Notes: a model not told the origin generated them from the sequence alone. Shown: positions 10,391 through 22,515, numbered from the stretch's first letter. The stretch is DNA of 64,000 bases from Rhizoclosmatium globosum (GCA_002104985.1 MCGO01000133.1:1-64000); one strand, 5' to 3'. A program made the numbers and translations.

Positions 10391-12169
10391 TTATCCAAAC
10401 GACGCTATACATCCATCACATAGCATTCCTTTCAAACTTCCCAACGGCATTATAATATCGCATACTGGACATTTCAAGTTGGTCTTTACAGATTGACTTG
10501 CCTGACTCGTCACTGATGACGTATTCGCCTTCATCCATGGTTTTTTACTGGGTCCCCCACTACTTATTCCTACAGGAGCTCCACTCGTTGGCGGTGCGTT
10601 ACTCCCAGAGGCATTACTCAACCACGGTTTCCGTGCCTGCTGAATCGGCTGTTGTATTTGCAGTTGAGGCTGTACCAAACCAACTTGTGAAATAACGTGT
10701 CCCAAATTCGCTGTATCCGATACATTTTTCAGATTGCTCGTAGTCTGACGAAGCCACGGCTTGTTCTGATTCATGACTCCACTTCCACTGTGCCCCACCA
10801 AACCACCTTTCACTGGTGAAATATTTGAAGATGCATTGGTTGTTGATTTTACAGTATCGCGTATTTCAGGTTCTGGCGTTGGTGTCGCAACCATACTCGC
10901 AACAGACATCTTTCCCGGCTGTGCAACAGGTTGTTGTGGTTGTTGTGGAGTCGGACGTTTAAGCCACGGTTTTGATCCTCCACCCATCGGTACTGATCTT
11001 TGTCCAGTACTCATTGGTGGTACAACAGATTGGACATCAACTTTCGATGGCACAGGTACAAAAGAATCTGTAGACACCTTAGCTGCATCCACGAATGTTA
11101 AAGAGAATGCAGCATCATAATTTCGTTTGGGAGACGCGGTCGCGACTACAGGAGGCACTGGAAGAGCGGTTGGTGGTGGTATAGGTTGAGGAAGAATCGG
11201 TTTTGACGAGTTGATAGAACCAGTCTGATTATTTGCGCGAAGCCATGGTTTATTTCCGCCAGCTGGTTGTTGTACTGGACGTGATAAAGGCTTCATGGAC
11301 TCCATTCCAGAATTCCCAGCTCCATTTCTATCCGAAAGACCAAAGTTGTGATCAGCAGCACGCGTGGAAGGAGTTTCAGGCATAGCAAACGAATCAGAAT
11401 CACTCGCTGAAGGTTGACTGCTTGACAGTGTAATAGTTACAGGCCGTTTTGAAGGCGGTGGAAGCTCAGGCATAAAGAAATCATCATCCTCAATATTATC
11501 ATCCAGCGTTAAATCAATGACAGATATGGATTGATGAGTCCGTATAGATTCGAGAGCAAGAGCTGGTTTCGATGGTTCCAAATCCACCACCATTGGTTCA
11601 GGACTCAACGAAGCCGGTACATAATCCGCAATATTCATCTTTGAGGCAACGTGTGAATTCTGATTGATTTGAGTTGGAGGGACAACATCCGAATCAATGT
11701 CCGAATCCAGAATACATTGTGCACCTTCAAGTTGGGCACCATCGCTGTCACACTCAGTCGCAGTCGCAGTCGCAGCCTCGTCTCTCCGCGCAAACACCGC
11801 ACAACCATCACTCAATCGGCACCAGAGTTCGACTTGCTCCGTGGGCAAAGGCGGGAACAAGCATGGATTTGGGTGGATTGCTGTTGTTGTTTGAAGGCCG
11901 AGACAGGCGGAAAGAGACGGAAACAACGATGGAACTTGGTTGAATTCAACTGGATTTGGCGATGGTTTGGCTGGGTCAGAAACCTCGTTTGCCTCAACTT
12001 GAGGTGCTTCACCATCAACTGCCTCTGGTCCATCAGTAACAACTGCTGAGGCAAATTGTGGATCAGACTTCCGAACAACCGGAGATGGTGAAGATGCTGC
12101 ATTCGATGTTTTGGGGACAGCAAGGGAAAGCCGCTTCCGTTTCTTCTGTGTGCTTGAAAGATTCATCAC
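10391..12169 (-). CDS. Low-complexity protein with five KPWL motifs, a SUMO-interaction-like motif and a C-terminal Cys4 ribbon
   Basis: Single exon, 592 residues, mostly disordered (Pro/Ser/Gln/Thr-rich). Residues 9-13 form a basic KKRKR patch suitable as a nuclear signal. Residues 217-224 (VIDLTLDD) followed by an acidic run look like a SUMO-interaction motif; a weaker VVDLEP lies at 194. The motif KPW[LM][RKS] recurs at about 307, 400, 470, 514 and 543, each in a Gly/Asn/Ser-Lys context. The C-terminus has CPVC (567) and CDGC (584), a CxxC-x13-CxxC zinc ribbon. I do not recognise the family. A nuclear scaffold that docks several copies of one partner is a reasonable guess. The start is divergent from the membrane gene at 12260. 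Confidence 0.7.
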   Translation of the reverse strand: MMNLSSTQKKRKRLSLAVPKTSNAASSPSPVVRKSDPQFASAVVTDGPEAVDGEAPQVEANEVSDPAKPSPNPVEFNQVPSLFPSLSACLGLQTTTAIHPNPCLFPPLPTEQVELWCRLSDGCAVFARRDEAATATATECDSDGAQLEGAQCILDSDIDSDVVPPTQINQNSHVASKMNIADYVPASLSPEPMVVDLEPSKPALALESIRTHQSISVIDLTLDDNIEDDDFFMPELPPPSKRPVTITLSSSQPSASDSDSFAMPETPSTRAADHNFGLSDRNGAGNSGMESMKPLSRPVQQPAGGNKPWLRANNQTGSINSSKPILPQPIPPPTALPVPPVVATASPKRNYDAAFSLTFVDAAKVSTDSFVPVPSKVDVQSVVPPMSTGQRSVPMGGGSKPWLKRPTPQQPQQPVAQPGKMSVASMVATPTPEPEIRDTVKSTTNASSNISPVKGGLVGHSGSGVMNQNKPWLRQTTSNLKNVSDTANLGHVISQVGLVQPQLQIQQPIQQARKPWLSNASGSNAPPTSGAPVGISSGGPSKKPWMKANTSSVTSQASQSVKTNLKCPVCDIIMPLGSLKGMLCDGCIASFG

Positions 12170-12259
12170 ACTATTAATACTCTGAAGCTAACACCTGTCC
12201 CTCTTGACCTTCCCTCCTTAACAAATTTAAAATTATGCATCATGTAAATCCCCTCCATA

Positions 12260-13465
12260 ATGTCAATCTCAACCAAACAACTTCTCACATGCATTATCGC
12301 AGCCGGAGTCATAACCGAAGTTGCCTTCACAGGCTCAATCAAACACATTTCACAAACAATTTCAGATGTACGCGCACAAAAGCGCGTCATCTGGGCTCCG
12401 ACACTCTTAATCAACGGATACAACTTTTTTTGCATAATAGACATGATTGTAACAGAACTTACGTTCACTCTGAATAAAAATGATTGCGACTTTGGACAGA
12501 GATGGGCGAACGTTATTGCTCACTGCTCTTACTTGACTTTTGGTACAACTTTCTCTTTGCATCTTCATTTCTTAACAATGTAAATACCCAACACCAGATT
12601 CGTTCATATTGTACAAGACGTATGCAATCAGTGGCTTCAATTCCAAGGTTTTGCTCGGCATAATCACGGTCCTTCTTCACCGCCTTGTGTGGACTCTACT
12701 TGACCTCATTAATAGTGGTGGATTATGGGATGTCGTTGGAAATCAATGCCTATATAATCAGTATCCACTCTCAGGAATCGGTTATAATTCAAGTGATGTC
12801 GTCTGCGACGTGTTTTCCTTGACCATCTCCTTTCTATACACATACAAAAACATTTCAGATTCTCAATCCTGGCTTGAACGAATACTTCTATTTGAGTCAG
12901 GTATGTTTTCTTCGATTACATCTTGTCATTCCTTCGTTTTAGCGGTTGTCCCACAGTTATTCGTTCTGCCATCATATGTTCCGTCAACTTTTACGGAATT
13001 TATGTTTACACCTTTGTGACTGACGGATTCACCATTCAATTCTTTTACATGATTCAAAACTACGCATGTGCGTTTTGTCAGTCACTATCACAAATTCTAA
13101 TACAAACCCAATCCAAAGACTCCAAAGTCATCAATTCCGAGCTATTCTGTAAGTCATGGCAGCAGTATTTGGCACGGTCACATTTTAAAATCATTTTGAT
13201 AGGGAGTCAACTCCGCAAATCAAGTAATTCACGAGCCTCGACTGTCAAGAATGTAGTCAAGGACTCAATCGCCCGAGCAAGTGCTGCAATCGCTTCAAGT
13301 ACCGAAACAAGACGAAAGAATATGGAAAGACTGCGAAAATCCAGTTTTCGGGAAGACAAATTTGTTTCAGACGAGTCAAAACCAAGAACCATCAACAAAA
13401 TTGCGGATGAGAATCATCGAAAGCAAAGTATCCACTCACAATCACGATCTTTCGGGCCACAATAA
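12260..13465 (+). CDS. Multispanning (7TM-like) membrane protein, intact copy
   Basis: Exons 12260-12542, 12598-12900, 12957-13067, 13119-13148, 13203-13465; 329 residues. Hydrophobic segments occur at roughly 7-25, 45-70, 85-105, 115-140, 160-185 and 200-225. A cytosolic-looking Ser/Arg/Lys-rich tail of about 90 residues ends SFGPQ. Splice positions and the small 30-nt exon are conserved in the duplicate at 13948/22749, which supports the model. Topology resembles fungal 7TM or PTH11-like receptors, but no diagnostic motif was found. Function unknown; a sensory receptor is possible. Confidence 0.7.
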
Positions 13466-13566
13466 ATTCATATGTTGATTTTATATTTTTCAAGCTTAAC
13501 TGTTGAAATTGATTGAATGAATGCATACCAGAATTATAATGAGTTTCTTTAATGGCAAAAAACAAC

Positions 13567-13586
13567 ACACACACACACACACCAGC
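13567..13586. repeat. (CA)n microsatellite
   Basis: Short CA dinucleotide run just downstream of the membrane-protein gene. Confidence 0.9.
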
Positions 13587-13689
13587 TCTTCACGGTACTC
13601 ATAAAAGCTGGAGTAGTCACATAAAGTTTAATGCAAGCGTCATGATGTTACATCTCGAAATCAATCAAAGCACTTTTTAATTCAATCGA

Positions 13690-13850
13690 ATTGTTGGTTC
13701 GAAGGCCGAGACAATCAGAAATGAATTGGACTTGATTTCATGTTATATTAACTGACAAGCTCGTACAGAAGATACTACCGTACATTCCATTCTAGGCCAG
13801 AAAGAGAATGCCCCTTCCGTTTCATTTGTGTGCTTGAAAGATTCATCGCA
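13690..13850 (-). pseudogene. Remnant of the 5' end of the KPWL gene, carried along in the tandem duplication
   Basis: On the minus strand, 13848-13805 still encodes MNLSSTQMKRKG, matching the start of the KPWL protein (MNLSSTQKKRKR). A second patch at 13697 (GAAGGCCGAGAC) matches 11894. The intervening coding region is lost. It shows the duplication unit began inside the KPWL gene and covered the divergent promoter and the membrane gene. Confidence 0.75.
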
Positions 13851-13947
13851 TTATTCATGAATAAATACTCCCTATCCCACTTCCTACCCTTAACAAACTT
13901 ACAAAATATTATCATTTTCACAGCCGTGTTTGTAAATCACCTGTAAA

Positions 13948-14675
13948 ATGTCAATCTCAACCAAACAACTTCTCACATGCATTATCGCATCTGGCGTCGT
14001 CGCAGAAGTCGCTTTTACAGGCTCCATCAAACACATTTCAAAAACCATGTCAGATATACGTACACAAAAGCGCGTTATATGGGCTCCAGCAATCTTAATC
14101 AACGGATTTAACTTCTTTTGCGTTATGTATATGATTATTACAAACCTCGCGTACACTCTGAATCAAAATGATTGTGATTTTGGACAGAGATGGGTTAATG
14201 TTATTTCTCACTGCTTTTACTTGACTTTCGGTATTATTTCCCCCTTTATTGAGCTTATCTGAGCTTCACCCAACCCAACATCAGATTCTTTCATGTTGTA
14301 CAAGACATATGCAATCAGTGGCTTCAATTCTAACGTTTTACTTGGTATAATTGTTGTCCCTCTCCACCGCCTCGCATGGACTCTTTTTGACCTTATTAAA
14401 AGTGGTGGACTTTGGGATCTGGTTGGCAATCAATGCATATATAGCCAGTATCCTTTCACAGGAATCGGTTACAACACCAGTGACGTCGTCTGTGACATGT
14501 TCTCGCTGACCGTTCCTTCGCATTCACGTACAAAAATATTTCTGAATCCCAATCTTGGCTTGAACGAGTTCTTTTATTTGAGTCAGGTTCGTTTTTTGTT
14601 TTATTTGCATTTCGCTTTTCTCTCTAATTTACTCTGTGCCCGTTTAACAGTCATTCGGTCTGCAATAGTATGTTC
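13948..14675 (+). pseudogene. 5' part of the duplicated membrane-protein gene, split by a transposon
   Basis: Exon 1 13948-14230, then exon 2 from 14286, closely match the intact gene at 12260 (MSISTKQLLTCII and so on), with splice sites conserved. Around 14516 one base is missing relative to copy 1 (in the CC run of GTTCCTTCGC), so the frame is lost before KNISESQSWLERVLLF. The homology stops exactly at 14675, where the 8-kb transposon begins, and resumes at 22749. Confidence 0.85.
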
Positions 14676-14700
14676 TATAGATCGCCGTTCTGGACAAAAA
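14676..14700 (+). repeat. Left terminal inverted repeat of the 8-kb transposon
   Basis: 25 bp. Pairs with 22724-22748 with three adjacent mismatches (positions 5-7). Begins TATAGAT then the shared core CGCCGTTCTGGACAAAAA. Confidence 0.9.
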
Positions 14701-14993
14701 TGCAAAGAAAATGTTTTGTCTCCCACCAAATATATATATTGTCCACAGCAAGCTCACATCCAGTTAATAAAACAAATAAATTCGTATAATTATGAACAAG
14801 TATCTGATTTCGAATAAGAAGGATGTGAACTGGTTATAGAGATCGAGGGCTAGATGCCATTGGGAGACAACCAAGGAATCATGAATGTGCGACCTTTACA
14901 AGATGTACGGAAAGATGAACGATACGAAAAGTATCATTGAGAGAGGGTTGCTGTTAGTATTGGGATTGGTTTTGTCAAAGATTTTCATAACGG

Positions 14994-16995
14994 ATGAGCT
15001 CCTCTGATGAAACGACCGAACGTCAAGAGAGAAGCCGGTACTCTGAGCACGAGCAAGAAGTCCTTATTTATGCAAAGAGAGTCGCAAGATACGTTGAGCG
15101 AGCAATAAAACGACAGCGACTTGATGAAGGCGCTCTCAATTTGGCAAAGGCGAAACTGCACAAAGTTACTCGGTACTTTGCAAACCATGCAGCATCAATG
15201 ACGCAGCAGTTTGTTGATGCCGTTCAATCCGATTTAGAGAAACTTAAAGAATCCCTTGATCGTCGATTGGTTGACCTACAAAAGAAGATCGACGGGGTAG
15301 AAGAGGAACCACTTGCCGCAGCAATTAGTGTCACTGGTCGAAGAGGACGACCTAGCTATGATATTAGAGTGGATCAATTGGAAAACTGGCAGTCGACGTA
15401 CCACAAAACAAGTGAAATGGCTCGACTTCTCAAAGTTAGCGAGAGGACAGTTAAGAGGCGTCTTCAAAAAGCGGGAATCGACAAAGTTAATGAATGGACT
15501 GACATATCTGACGCTGATCTTGTTGCTACTCTTCGCTCAGTATTGGAACGGCATCCTGATGAAGGTGCATCTCGGATACAATATCACTTAAGAACCAACC
15601 ATAATATACGAATTAGTCGAGCACGTACTCGAAAGTTAATTTCTGAGTTGAATCCTCAAGGCCACCTTCGAAGACTTCAATCCACAATTGAACGGCGAAA
15701 GTACTTTGTAAATGGCCCTCACTCACTGCAACACATTGATGGGAACCATAAACTTATTAAATGGAAAATCGTAATTCATGCAGGTGAACTAAATTGAATC
15801 ATTCAATATTCGTCTAATCAGTGATGAAGGCATTGATGGCTGGTCTCGTTTTGTTCCTTTCTTGAAAGCGTCAACAAATAACCGACCGGAGGCAATGCTT
15901 AACGCTTTCAGAAAGGGAGTTAAGCGTGTTGGATTTCCTTCAAGAGTACGCGGGGACAAGGGAGGAGAGAATGTGCTTGTTGCTCGGTGGATGATAGAAA
16001 TGCGTGGGAAAAATAGAGGCTCCTTCATTGCAGGTGAGCAGTTTCTTTTTTGTGTACTTCGTTTTGATATTTGCTCTGGCAGGACGTAGCGTGCACAATG
16101 TCCGGATCGAAAGATTTAACAGGACATTGAACGAGAAACAGCTGTACAAATATCAGCAAATATTCCATCATCTCAGAGAGTTTCATCATTTTGATCGAAA
16201 GGAGTTGTGGCAGCTATATGTTCTGCACTTTGTGTATCTACCTCGTCTTCAACACGATCTTGACGAATTTCGACAGACGCACAATAACTCAACAAAAACT
16301 GAGCTTTCGGGTCGATCTCCTGCAAAAGCAATGCAGCAAGAACTCGAGAGGAACCGTTTTTACGCTGATGGGGTGCATGTGTTTGAGATTGGTGAGTTTG
16401 ATTCGACCATTTCATATTCACTTCCACTTCCACCTCTACTTCCACTTCCACTCCTACTTCTGCTTCCACCCCGCTTCCGCGTCCACTTCTGATTCCACGT
16501 CCACGTCCACGTCCACGTCCACTTCCACTTCGACTTCTACGTCCACTTCCACTTCCACTTCCACTTCCACTTCCACTTCCACTTCCACTTCCATCTCCAA
16601 CCCAAACCAGTTTCTTTGTTACTCACTCTCTCAATTCAACAGAACAGCCGCGAGACAATGGCGGAGAAAGTATTGCAGGCCTGCATCTATTTGGAGCAGA
16701 TGATGGAGATGATGGAAGAGAAGAGCGGAAGTATTCTAATGCAGTAAGTGGGAGAAAGCGCCGTGTTCGCGTAGGACGAGTCCCCATTCCAATATCAGAT
16801 GAACAAGTTGCCTTTTTGGAAAGCGAGTTTCCATTGAGTCAAAGAATTTTATCGTCAATTAATGAGAGCATAGATATCTTTGTGAGGTGCAGGGAAAGCG
16901 TAGCAGAAATGATGGACGAAGGCCAAGAGGGAAGTGATGGTTCTGACCTCTCAAGTGATGAAACAGATGACTCAGATTTTGATTTTGAAACATAG
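14994..16995 (+). CDS. DDE integrase-core transposase of the 8-kb element
   Basis: Exons 14994-15783, 15830-16033, 16083-16391, 16643-16995; 551 residues, no stop or frameshift. Order: charged N-terminus, coiled coil (about 75-105), helix-turn-helix (EMARLLKVSERTVKRRL, about 140-157), then the RNase H-like integrase core. The first Asp lies in LQHIDGNHKL, the second in RVRGDKGGEN and the Glu in NVRIERFNRTL, each close to a splice site. The acidic Asp/Ser tail ends the protein. This core resembles the eukaryotic integrase-core family related to IS3/retroviral integrases. It should cut and join the TATA-ended inverted repeats. The third intron (251 nt) carries a hexamer repeat. Confidence 0.88.
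16434..16593. repeat. Degenerate CCACTT/CCACGT hexamer repeat in transposase intron 3
   Basis: About 25 tandem 6-bp units (CCACTT, CCACGT and variants). Ends before the CAG acceptor at 16642. Confidence 0.9.
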
Positions 16996-17112
16996 TTGTG
17001 TTAAAATATGTATTTTTAAGAACTTGGATAAATGTATTAACATCAGAACACAACCACAACTGAACAACACCAACAGCGTACGACCATAATTCACATTCCA
17101 GTAAGCGTAACC

Positions 17113-20029
17113 TTAGCAAAATAGAAGCCTGTTTTTAACCAAAAACTCCAATACAAACAGCCTCATCTCGTTGGAGTTGATTGGTTTTGTACGCAAAGAA
17201 TCAATATCGTTAACCCAATCTTGCCAATGGGATCGAATCAATATCATATGGTAAACAATATCAACAAATTCATGTGCCAAATGTTCCACGAAAGACTGAT
17301 GAATTGTGGACACGTTTTGTACCGCTTTCCCAACGTCAGACATTTTGGATCTAAAAGACGTTCCAAAGTAAGATAGCTGCTCTGCGGGTGGTACAACCTC
17401 AATTAAGGAGTTAGTTGTAGAAGAGTACAGCAACAAGTGAGTGTCAGCATTGTGCACTCTGAATATGAAAAGGTAAACACTCTTGGTCATTATTTCGGGA
17501 GGTATGGTCCAAGGCTTTGGCAAATAGTGAAAGTAAAATGCCGATGCTCCAAAATCGGGCCCATTCAAACCTTCAGCAACTTTGGTTACGAAATCAAACG
17601 ATACAGGCTTCCCCATGTGTCCCTGAGCTCCAGTCAATGGCAAGAGAGTCTTGATTTGCAGGTTTGAGAATTTACCAAGTCGCATACCAGCCGTTCTAAC
17701 AGTCTCCCAAGCTTCCATTGACATATCCATGCCAAATACAGATCTCGGGATTTGGCTTTGCATTTCTTTTGAAGCTAGAGCCATGGCAAAGTTGTTGAGA
17801 TGATCTTTTGCAAACTCGCGGCAATTTGCAGTAATAATGTTGAACGATGTTTGTCGCATATCTTGTAGGTTCTCAATATCACCCAATACTAGTTTTTTGG
17901 CACTGTCATTTTTTATGTCAGAGGCCAACTCTACCAGAGCATTCTTGACGTTCACTGGATCATGAAGGCAATTAATAATTGCAATAAGATCTTCATATTC
18001 GTGGTTTAACGATTCCCAATCGTCAACACCACACATCTTAGCCAGAGCAATTTCCTCCACAGTAAAGTAAGGAATTTGTACGTTTGATACAGAGCGAATG
18101 GAATCAGATGATTGGCTGGCATACAAGTAAGCGTTGGTTGAGTCCAAAACACTCCAGCAAAAGGCATGCAACTTTGGGTTATTACTAACTCGAATACTCT
18201 CTTCCACTCTTTTACTGACATGGAAAGTCATAAAATCGGCAACGGATTTCAAAGAGGAGTCGTTCATGGTTTTGTTCAGTTCATCATTCTCGTCCAATTC
18301 GACGTTTCCATCTATTACAGTTGCGTTGTTGTTACAGCTGGCACTAATCTCGAAGGCAGTTGCCTGATCAGAATTTTGAGATGCACGCAAGGTGGTTACA
18401 CTGGATATTCCTTTCAAACTTGAGGATGAGCCTTCACCAGGTAATGATTGCTCTTTACTCGCAGCCATAGATACCTCCAAAGTTTCCTGAAGATAAGGCC
18501 ACTCGTTTGTGTCTGCAATCATGTTGATTGGAAGGCTGTTTGCATCCAAGCCACTGTCAATACTGTAAGACCGTTGTTTTCCCTTGACGTTGCTTTCCTT
18601 AATGGACTTGCTTTGGTAGGCCAGAAAAGGAATGGAAATATCTGCAGAATCGGAATCGTCCCCCATATAGAAGCTCTGCCTGGTGGTGTTCTTTGACTTT
18701 CGTGTTTGGTCTGATTTTTTTGGCATCGAAGACGTTTTAACTGAGTTGCTAATGTCTTTTGTCTTTGTGGCAAACGACTCATCAGTGCCTGACGAGAATA
18801 GAACTCCAGATCCTACAGAGGCAATTGAGGCAATTGAGTCGGATTCTTCAGTGGATTCGGCGGAATCAGTAGGAATGAGTTCAACTTCTTGGTCGTGTAT
18901 ACCATCTACTGCGTGGCCGAGATAAAGAACAAGTGCGTCAGGTCCGAGGCCTCTCCATTTCCCCAGTATTCTTTGAGAAGATTAGAAACAGAATAAATAA
19001 ACTGGTGCTTACTTCTCAGACACTGCGTTCTTAATTGAATAAGAATTCATGTTGCTCAGGTCCTTAAGGGTTGCCACGGTAACACGAGTGCGGTTTTTAC
19101 CAAAGCCTCTAAAAACCTCAAGAAATACAGTTTTCGTTGGATTCTTTGTGTCAGCCAAGCCACCGATGTTTGACCAATACACTGCCACATCTGCAGATGA
19201 CGTGACTTGGCGCTCGTTAAGATACCCTTTGACGAACTTCAAAGCTTCTCCAATAGACTGAATTTCCCCCAAGTATTGAGGATCGTCATTTCTTGATGTC
19301 CAGGCACTAAATTTAATACCTGTTAGTCCTTGCTTTTAACTGAAATCAAAATCAATTACCTGTATGATGGAATCACCACTGTTTTGACGTTGATACCTTT
19401 GGTTGTTGTTCCTGATGTTGGTAATGGAACCCAAGCAACGTACAATGAAGACTTTGGTCCTGATGGATTTCCCTTTTGTGCATACTTTCCAAAACTGCTA
19501 CGAAGTTCCTCTGACGTGGACCTTTTTGCTTTGGTTGTGTCTGCCAAGACTGATAGCTTTGTTTTCTTTGGTTTCTTGTCTTCGTCTGAATCAGAGGCTA
19601 ATATTCATCCAATTAATTACGTCTCACATATTATCTATTGAACAACAAACTTACAAAGCAAACGGGATGTAAACTTGCCACTCAAACCTCGGATTTTGGA
19701 GGATTGTCCGCTTCCCCCTTTTTGGGAACTAGTGCGTCTATCTGACTCTTGTTCTTGTCTTTCATGCTTATTTCCCTCTTCCCCAAGTCTAGAGCGAGAC
19801 AATCCAGATACATCAGAGATGGGAATTGAAGAAGTCAATGATGTTGTGCCTAATCAATAAAATGAGCGTTCCTGTTGTGAATAAGTGCCCTAATCTCACC
19901 ATCGCGCTTATGAGCCAATTTCTCGTGGTTACAGTTGTCGCAGATGGCACGATCATGCAGGAGAGGAACGAATTCCGTGCAGACATGCTTTCTGTTCCCT
20001 GCCTTGCAATCAACGCAACTCCCGGTCAT
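17113..20029 (-). CDS. Transposon cargo protein A: 904-residue protein with N-terminal zinc motif, unknown
   Basis: Exons 20029-19900, 19849-19655, 19597-19360, 19306-19013 and 18970-17113, all GT-AG and phase-consistent. The first 45 residues form a Cys/His cluster: C5xxC8, HVC at 15-17, CDNC at 30-33 then H35 and H40, a likely zinc-binding knuckle. A Ser/Lys-rich linker follows, then a compact segment (about 190-290) with alternating hydrophobic stretches. An acidic region and a large helical-looking C-terminal half (about 450-904) come next, including YFHYLPKPWTIPP. I recognise no domain. It converges on the transposase, 117 bp away. A DNA- or chromatin-binding helper for transposition, or a host-interaction cargo, are equally open. 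Confidence 0.75.
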
Positions 20030-20631
20030 TTTTGAAAGATAATTGGGCCTCCCAATTCCCTGCAAAGCAAAAGAAGCCACCCAGAACGTGCAGTTTTGAA
20101 TTTGTGTTACACATTGGTATCTTGGGTCGTAAACCCATACATTTTTGTAAAAATAGAGTACAAGCATTGATATTGATTTTCAAACCTGTGCTATTGCAGG
20201 ATCTTAGGTTCTGGATGGAGATTCCATACAATCCTGTGCCACCTACAGAAATTATGGAGATTAAACTTTGTTACAGATTGTGATATCGCAAGTGTCTTTG
20301 CTTTGCTGCAGACTGGACTCCGAAGTGGCAGTGGCAGTGGCAGTGGAACAGGATTCGGATTCGAAAAAGATTCAGACTCAAACTCGATTGCACCCGACGG
20401 ATGCATGATTGACGTGAAGATTTGCTGTTGACATTACTTGTGATACGCCTGGTCAACGTAATTTAGCAGCCGTAACTGTTAAGTGCCGCCATTCAACTAC
20501 GCTAATTCCAAAATGCAGCATTACATAAACGATTTCTCTGTTTCTGTTTTAGTTCTTTAGGAATGACAACCCTTCATAAAGTTTGATGTTTATTCGCCAA
20601 TGCTGACTCCTTTCCGAAATAAAGCCAAATA
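20030..20631. other. Spacer between cargo genes A and B with short GGCAGT repeat
   Basis: Presumed promoter of gene A and 3' end of gene B. A (GGCAGT)n tract lies at about 20325-20350. The minus ORF through it (Ser/Pro/Leu repeats) could be a non-conserved 5' exon, but I cannot support it. Confidence 0.5.
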
Positions 20632-22515
20632 TTACTCTGATAGTTTTTCCATAATTTGATTCCAATCTTCCTCCCAGCCCTTCTTTTTAGCAACTGTTCT
20701 GTCTCCTTTCTCAGCCGCAAATACTTCGGCCACGTGTGCGACATTCTTGAATGGAGTTATATTCACTCGCTTTCCAACCCTTTGAGTTGCACCGTATTTT
20801 ATCCAATGAGAGCCATCATACTCTGCAAGATGGACGTAAAATCCGGAATGGTAAAAACCAAACTTTGCTTGATTATCAGATTTGTTCTCTTCCTGGTGGG
20901 CGGACTCTTCAGTACATCTCTCATTGGCTTGCGTCTCAATGGTCCCAGTTGCCTCAAGGGTATTGATGGGGTTGTGCTGCGTTCCTGAAATCAAAGGCGG
21001 TTCTGAATTGGTAACTTGAATTTCATTCGAGATTGCAGCCTTGACGGCGTGGCAGTCACCTGAATCACAGCGTAGTCGCTTGAACGTAGACTCACGAACA
21101 GCCTCTGCGTCTCTGTTGATGAATCCAAGGTCTAGACCACTTGATGGCGCTATTGGGCTGTCATACCCAAACTTAGAAACTGATTGGCTGGCAATGTCCC
21201 GTCTATTATTCTGGTTAGAAAGATCTCTTCACGCTTAAGTACTTACTTGAGAGTATCAACAACGTGGTGAGTTCGCTCCAATTTGGCGAGAACAAATGCA
21301 AGACCCCGTTCCATGTCCATGATTTTGTTTTCAAGAAGTTTGGACGCTGATTTTGATTCTGAAACATCCGCTTTCAACTGTTCATACTGAATTTCGAGTC
21401 TTTTCACTGTGTGCCTTGTGCTAGCTGCACCGGAGTCTGATTCTTGGCAAGTTACAGGATACAAACTGCTCGATTGATTGATGCTCTCGTTTAATTGAGT
21501 GAAACCATGGTTGTCTTGCTCCAGTTCCATGGAAGCGCACAGCGTGGATGACGATCCATTTGCTTCAACTCTCAAGCCATCCCACTTCTCATTCGAACGT
21601 ACTTCTTCTGCCAGTGACGCTGGGTTTGTTTGGATTTGGTTCGGACCCACAGGATCATCACAGCTGTTTCGTAGCGGCAGACAAGAGTTCTGCAATGCCT
21701 TTTCTTCCACAGGCATTCCTTCTGACATTTTCTCAACTTGGCCACCATAATAGTATCGATCCAGGAGAATGTTTGCATGTTTAAGACCTTCTTTGTCCTT
21801 TGACAATAGATCCGCCCACAACGGCTTGTGAACATCTGCAACGTTTGGACCCAGCTCAACGTCCTCTGACGCTTTGACGTCGAGTCCGGCAGCTTTTTTC
21901 AACGCACGACTGTGTACTGGCGAGCACCAAAGCAGGTGCCCAAGCACTGCCCACTTTTCATTATCATTCCTTGCAGGGACTCGATCTAAACGCAAATGGC
22001 CAGCGGCTCTGTTTGTGTGTAGTTAGTGCGTGTCCGCATTGCAAAAGTTCTGAGTCATACCCAATCCATGTCGTTCTCCATTCCAAGTGCAACCCTCTCG
22101 AATTCTTGGGCTTTTCCTTAACGCTCTTCCAAAGATTCGTCCAGATGTACACAATGTTGCTGTAGTCATTCACAAGGCCGTTCAAAAGAAGGTAAACGGT
22201 GATTGCCCCGTCCACACTGAAATCACCAGAAATGGTACTGTTGAACTCCGTTAAAGTGTAGCGCTGAAGGACTTGTGCGTAATCCATTCTTGCCACATTG
22301 GTTTGCAATCCGGGTAGCTTCAGCGGCTCAAGTTTGGCAGCGAGTGCCTCCGAATCCATATTGGCAAAGAACTGTCGAACGATGTCTTCAACCCCTTGAC
22401 GCCAGTTGACGCTGTCATAGCTCAATAGTGGCAGTGGCTTAGAGTCGATTGTAAGAGCTGTAGTAGCTGTAGCTGTAGTCAATGTGCAATTGTCTCCGCT
22501 GAGCATGCCTTTCAT
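20632..22515 (-). CDS. Transposon cargo protein B: 595-residue coiled-coil protein, unknown
   Basis: Exons 22515-22061, 22008-21247 and 21202-20632, phase-consistent and open. Residues 30-150 are mixed helical and hydrophobic (WRQGVEDIVRQFF...). The middle is polar. A coiled coil of about 50 residues (KRLEIQYEQLKADVSESKS and onward) lies near 345-400. The C-terminal ~70 residues form a small basic, aromatic-rich domain (GFYVHLAEYDGSHWIKYG). No recognised family. It sits between the right inverted repeat and gene A, same strand as A, so A and B may be co-regulated. Coiled coils in transposon accessory proteins often mediate multimerisation; that is inference only. Confidence 0.72.

Noticed and set aside
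16434..16593. Coding Ser/Thr repeat in the transposase
   Set aside because: Reads as STSTST in one frame, but lies in an intron: the flanking exons join in phase without it.
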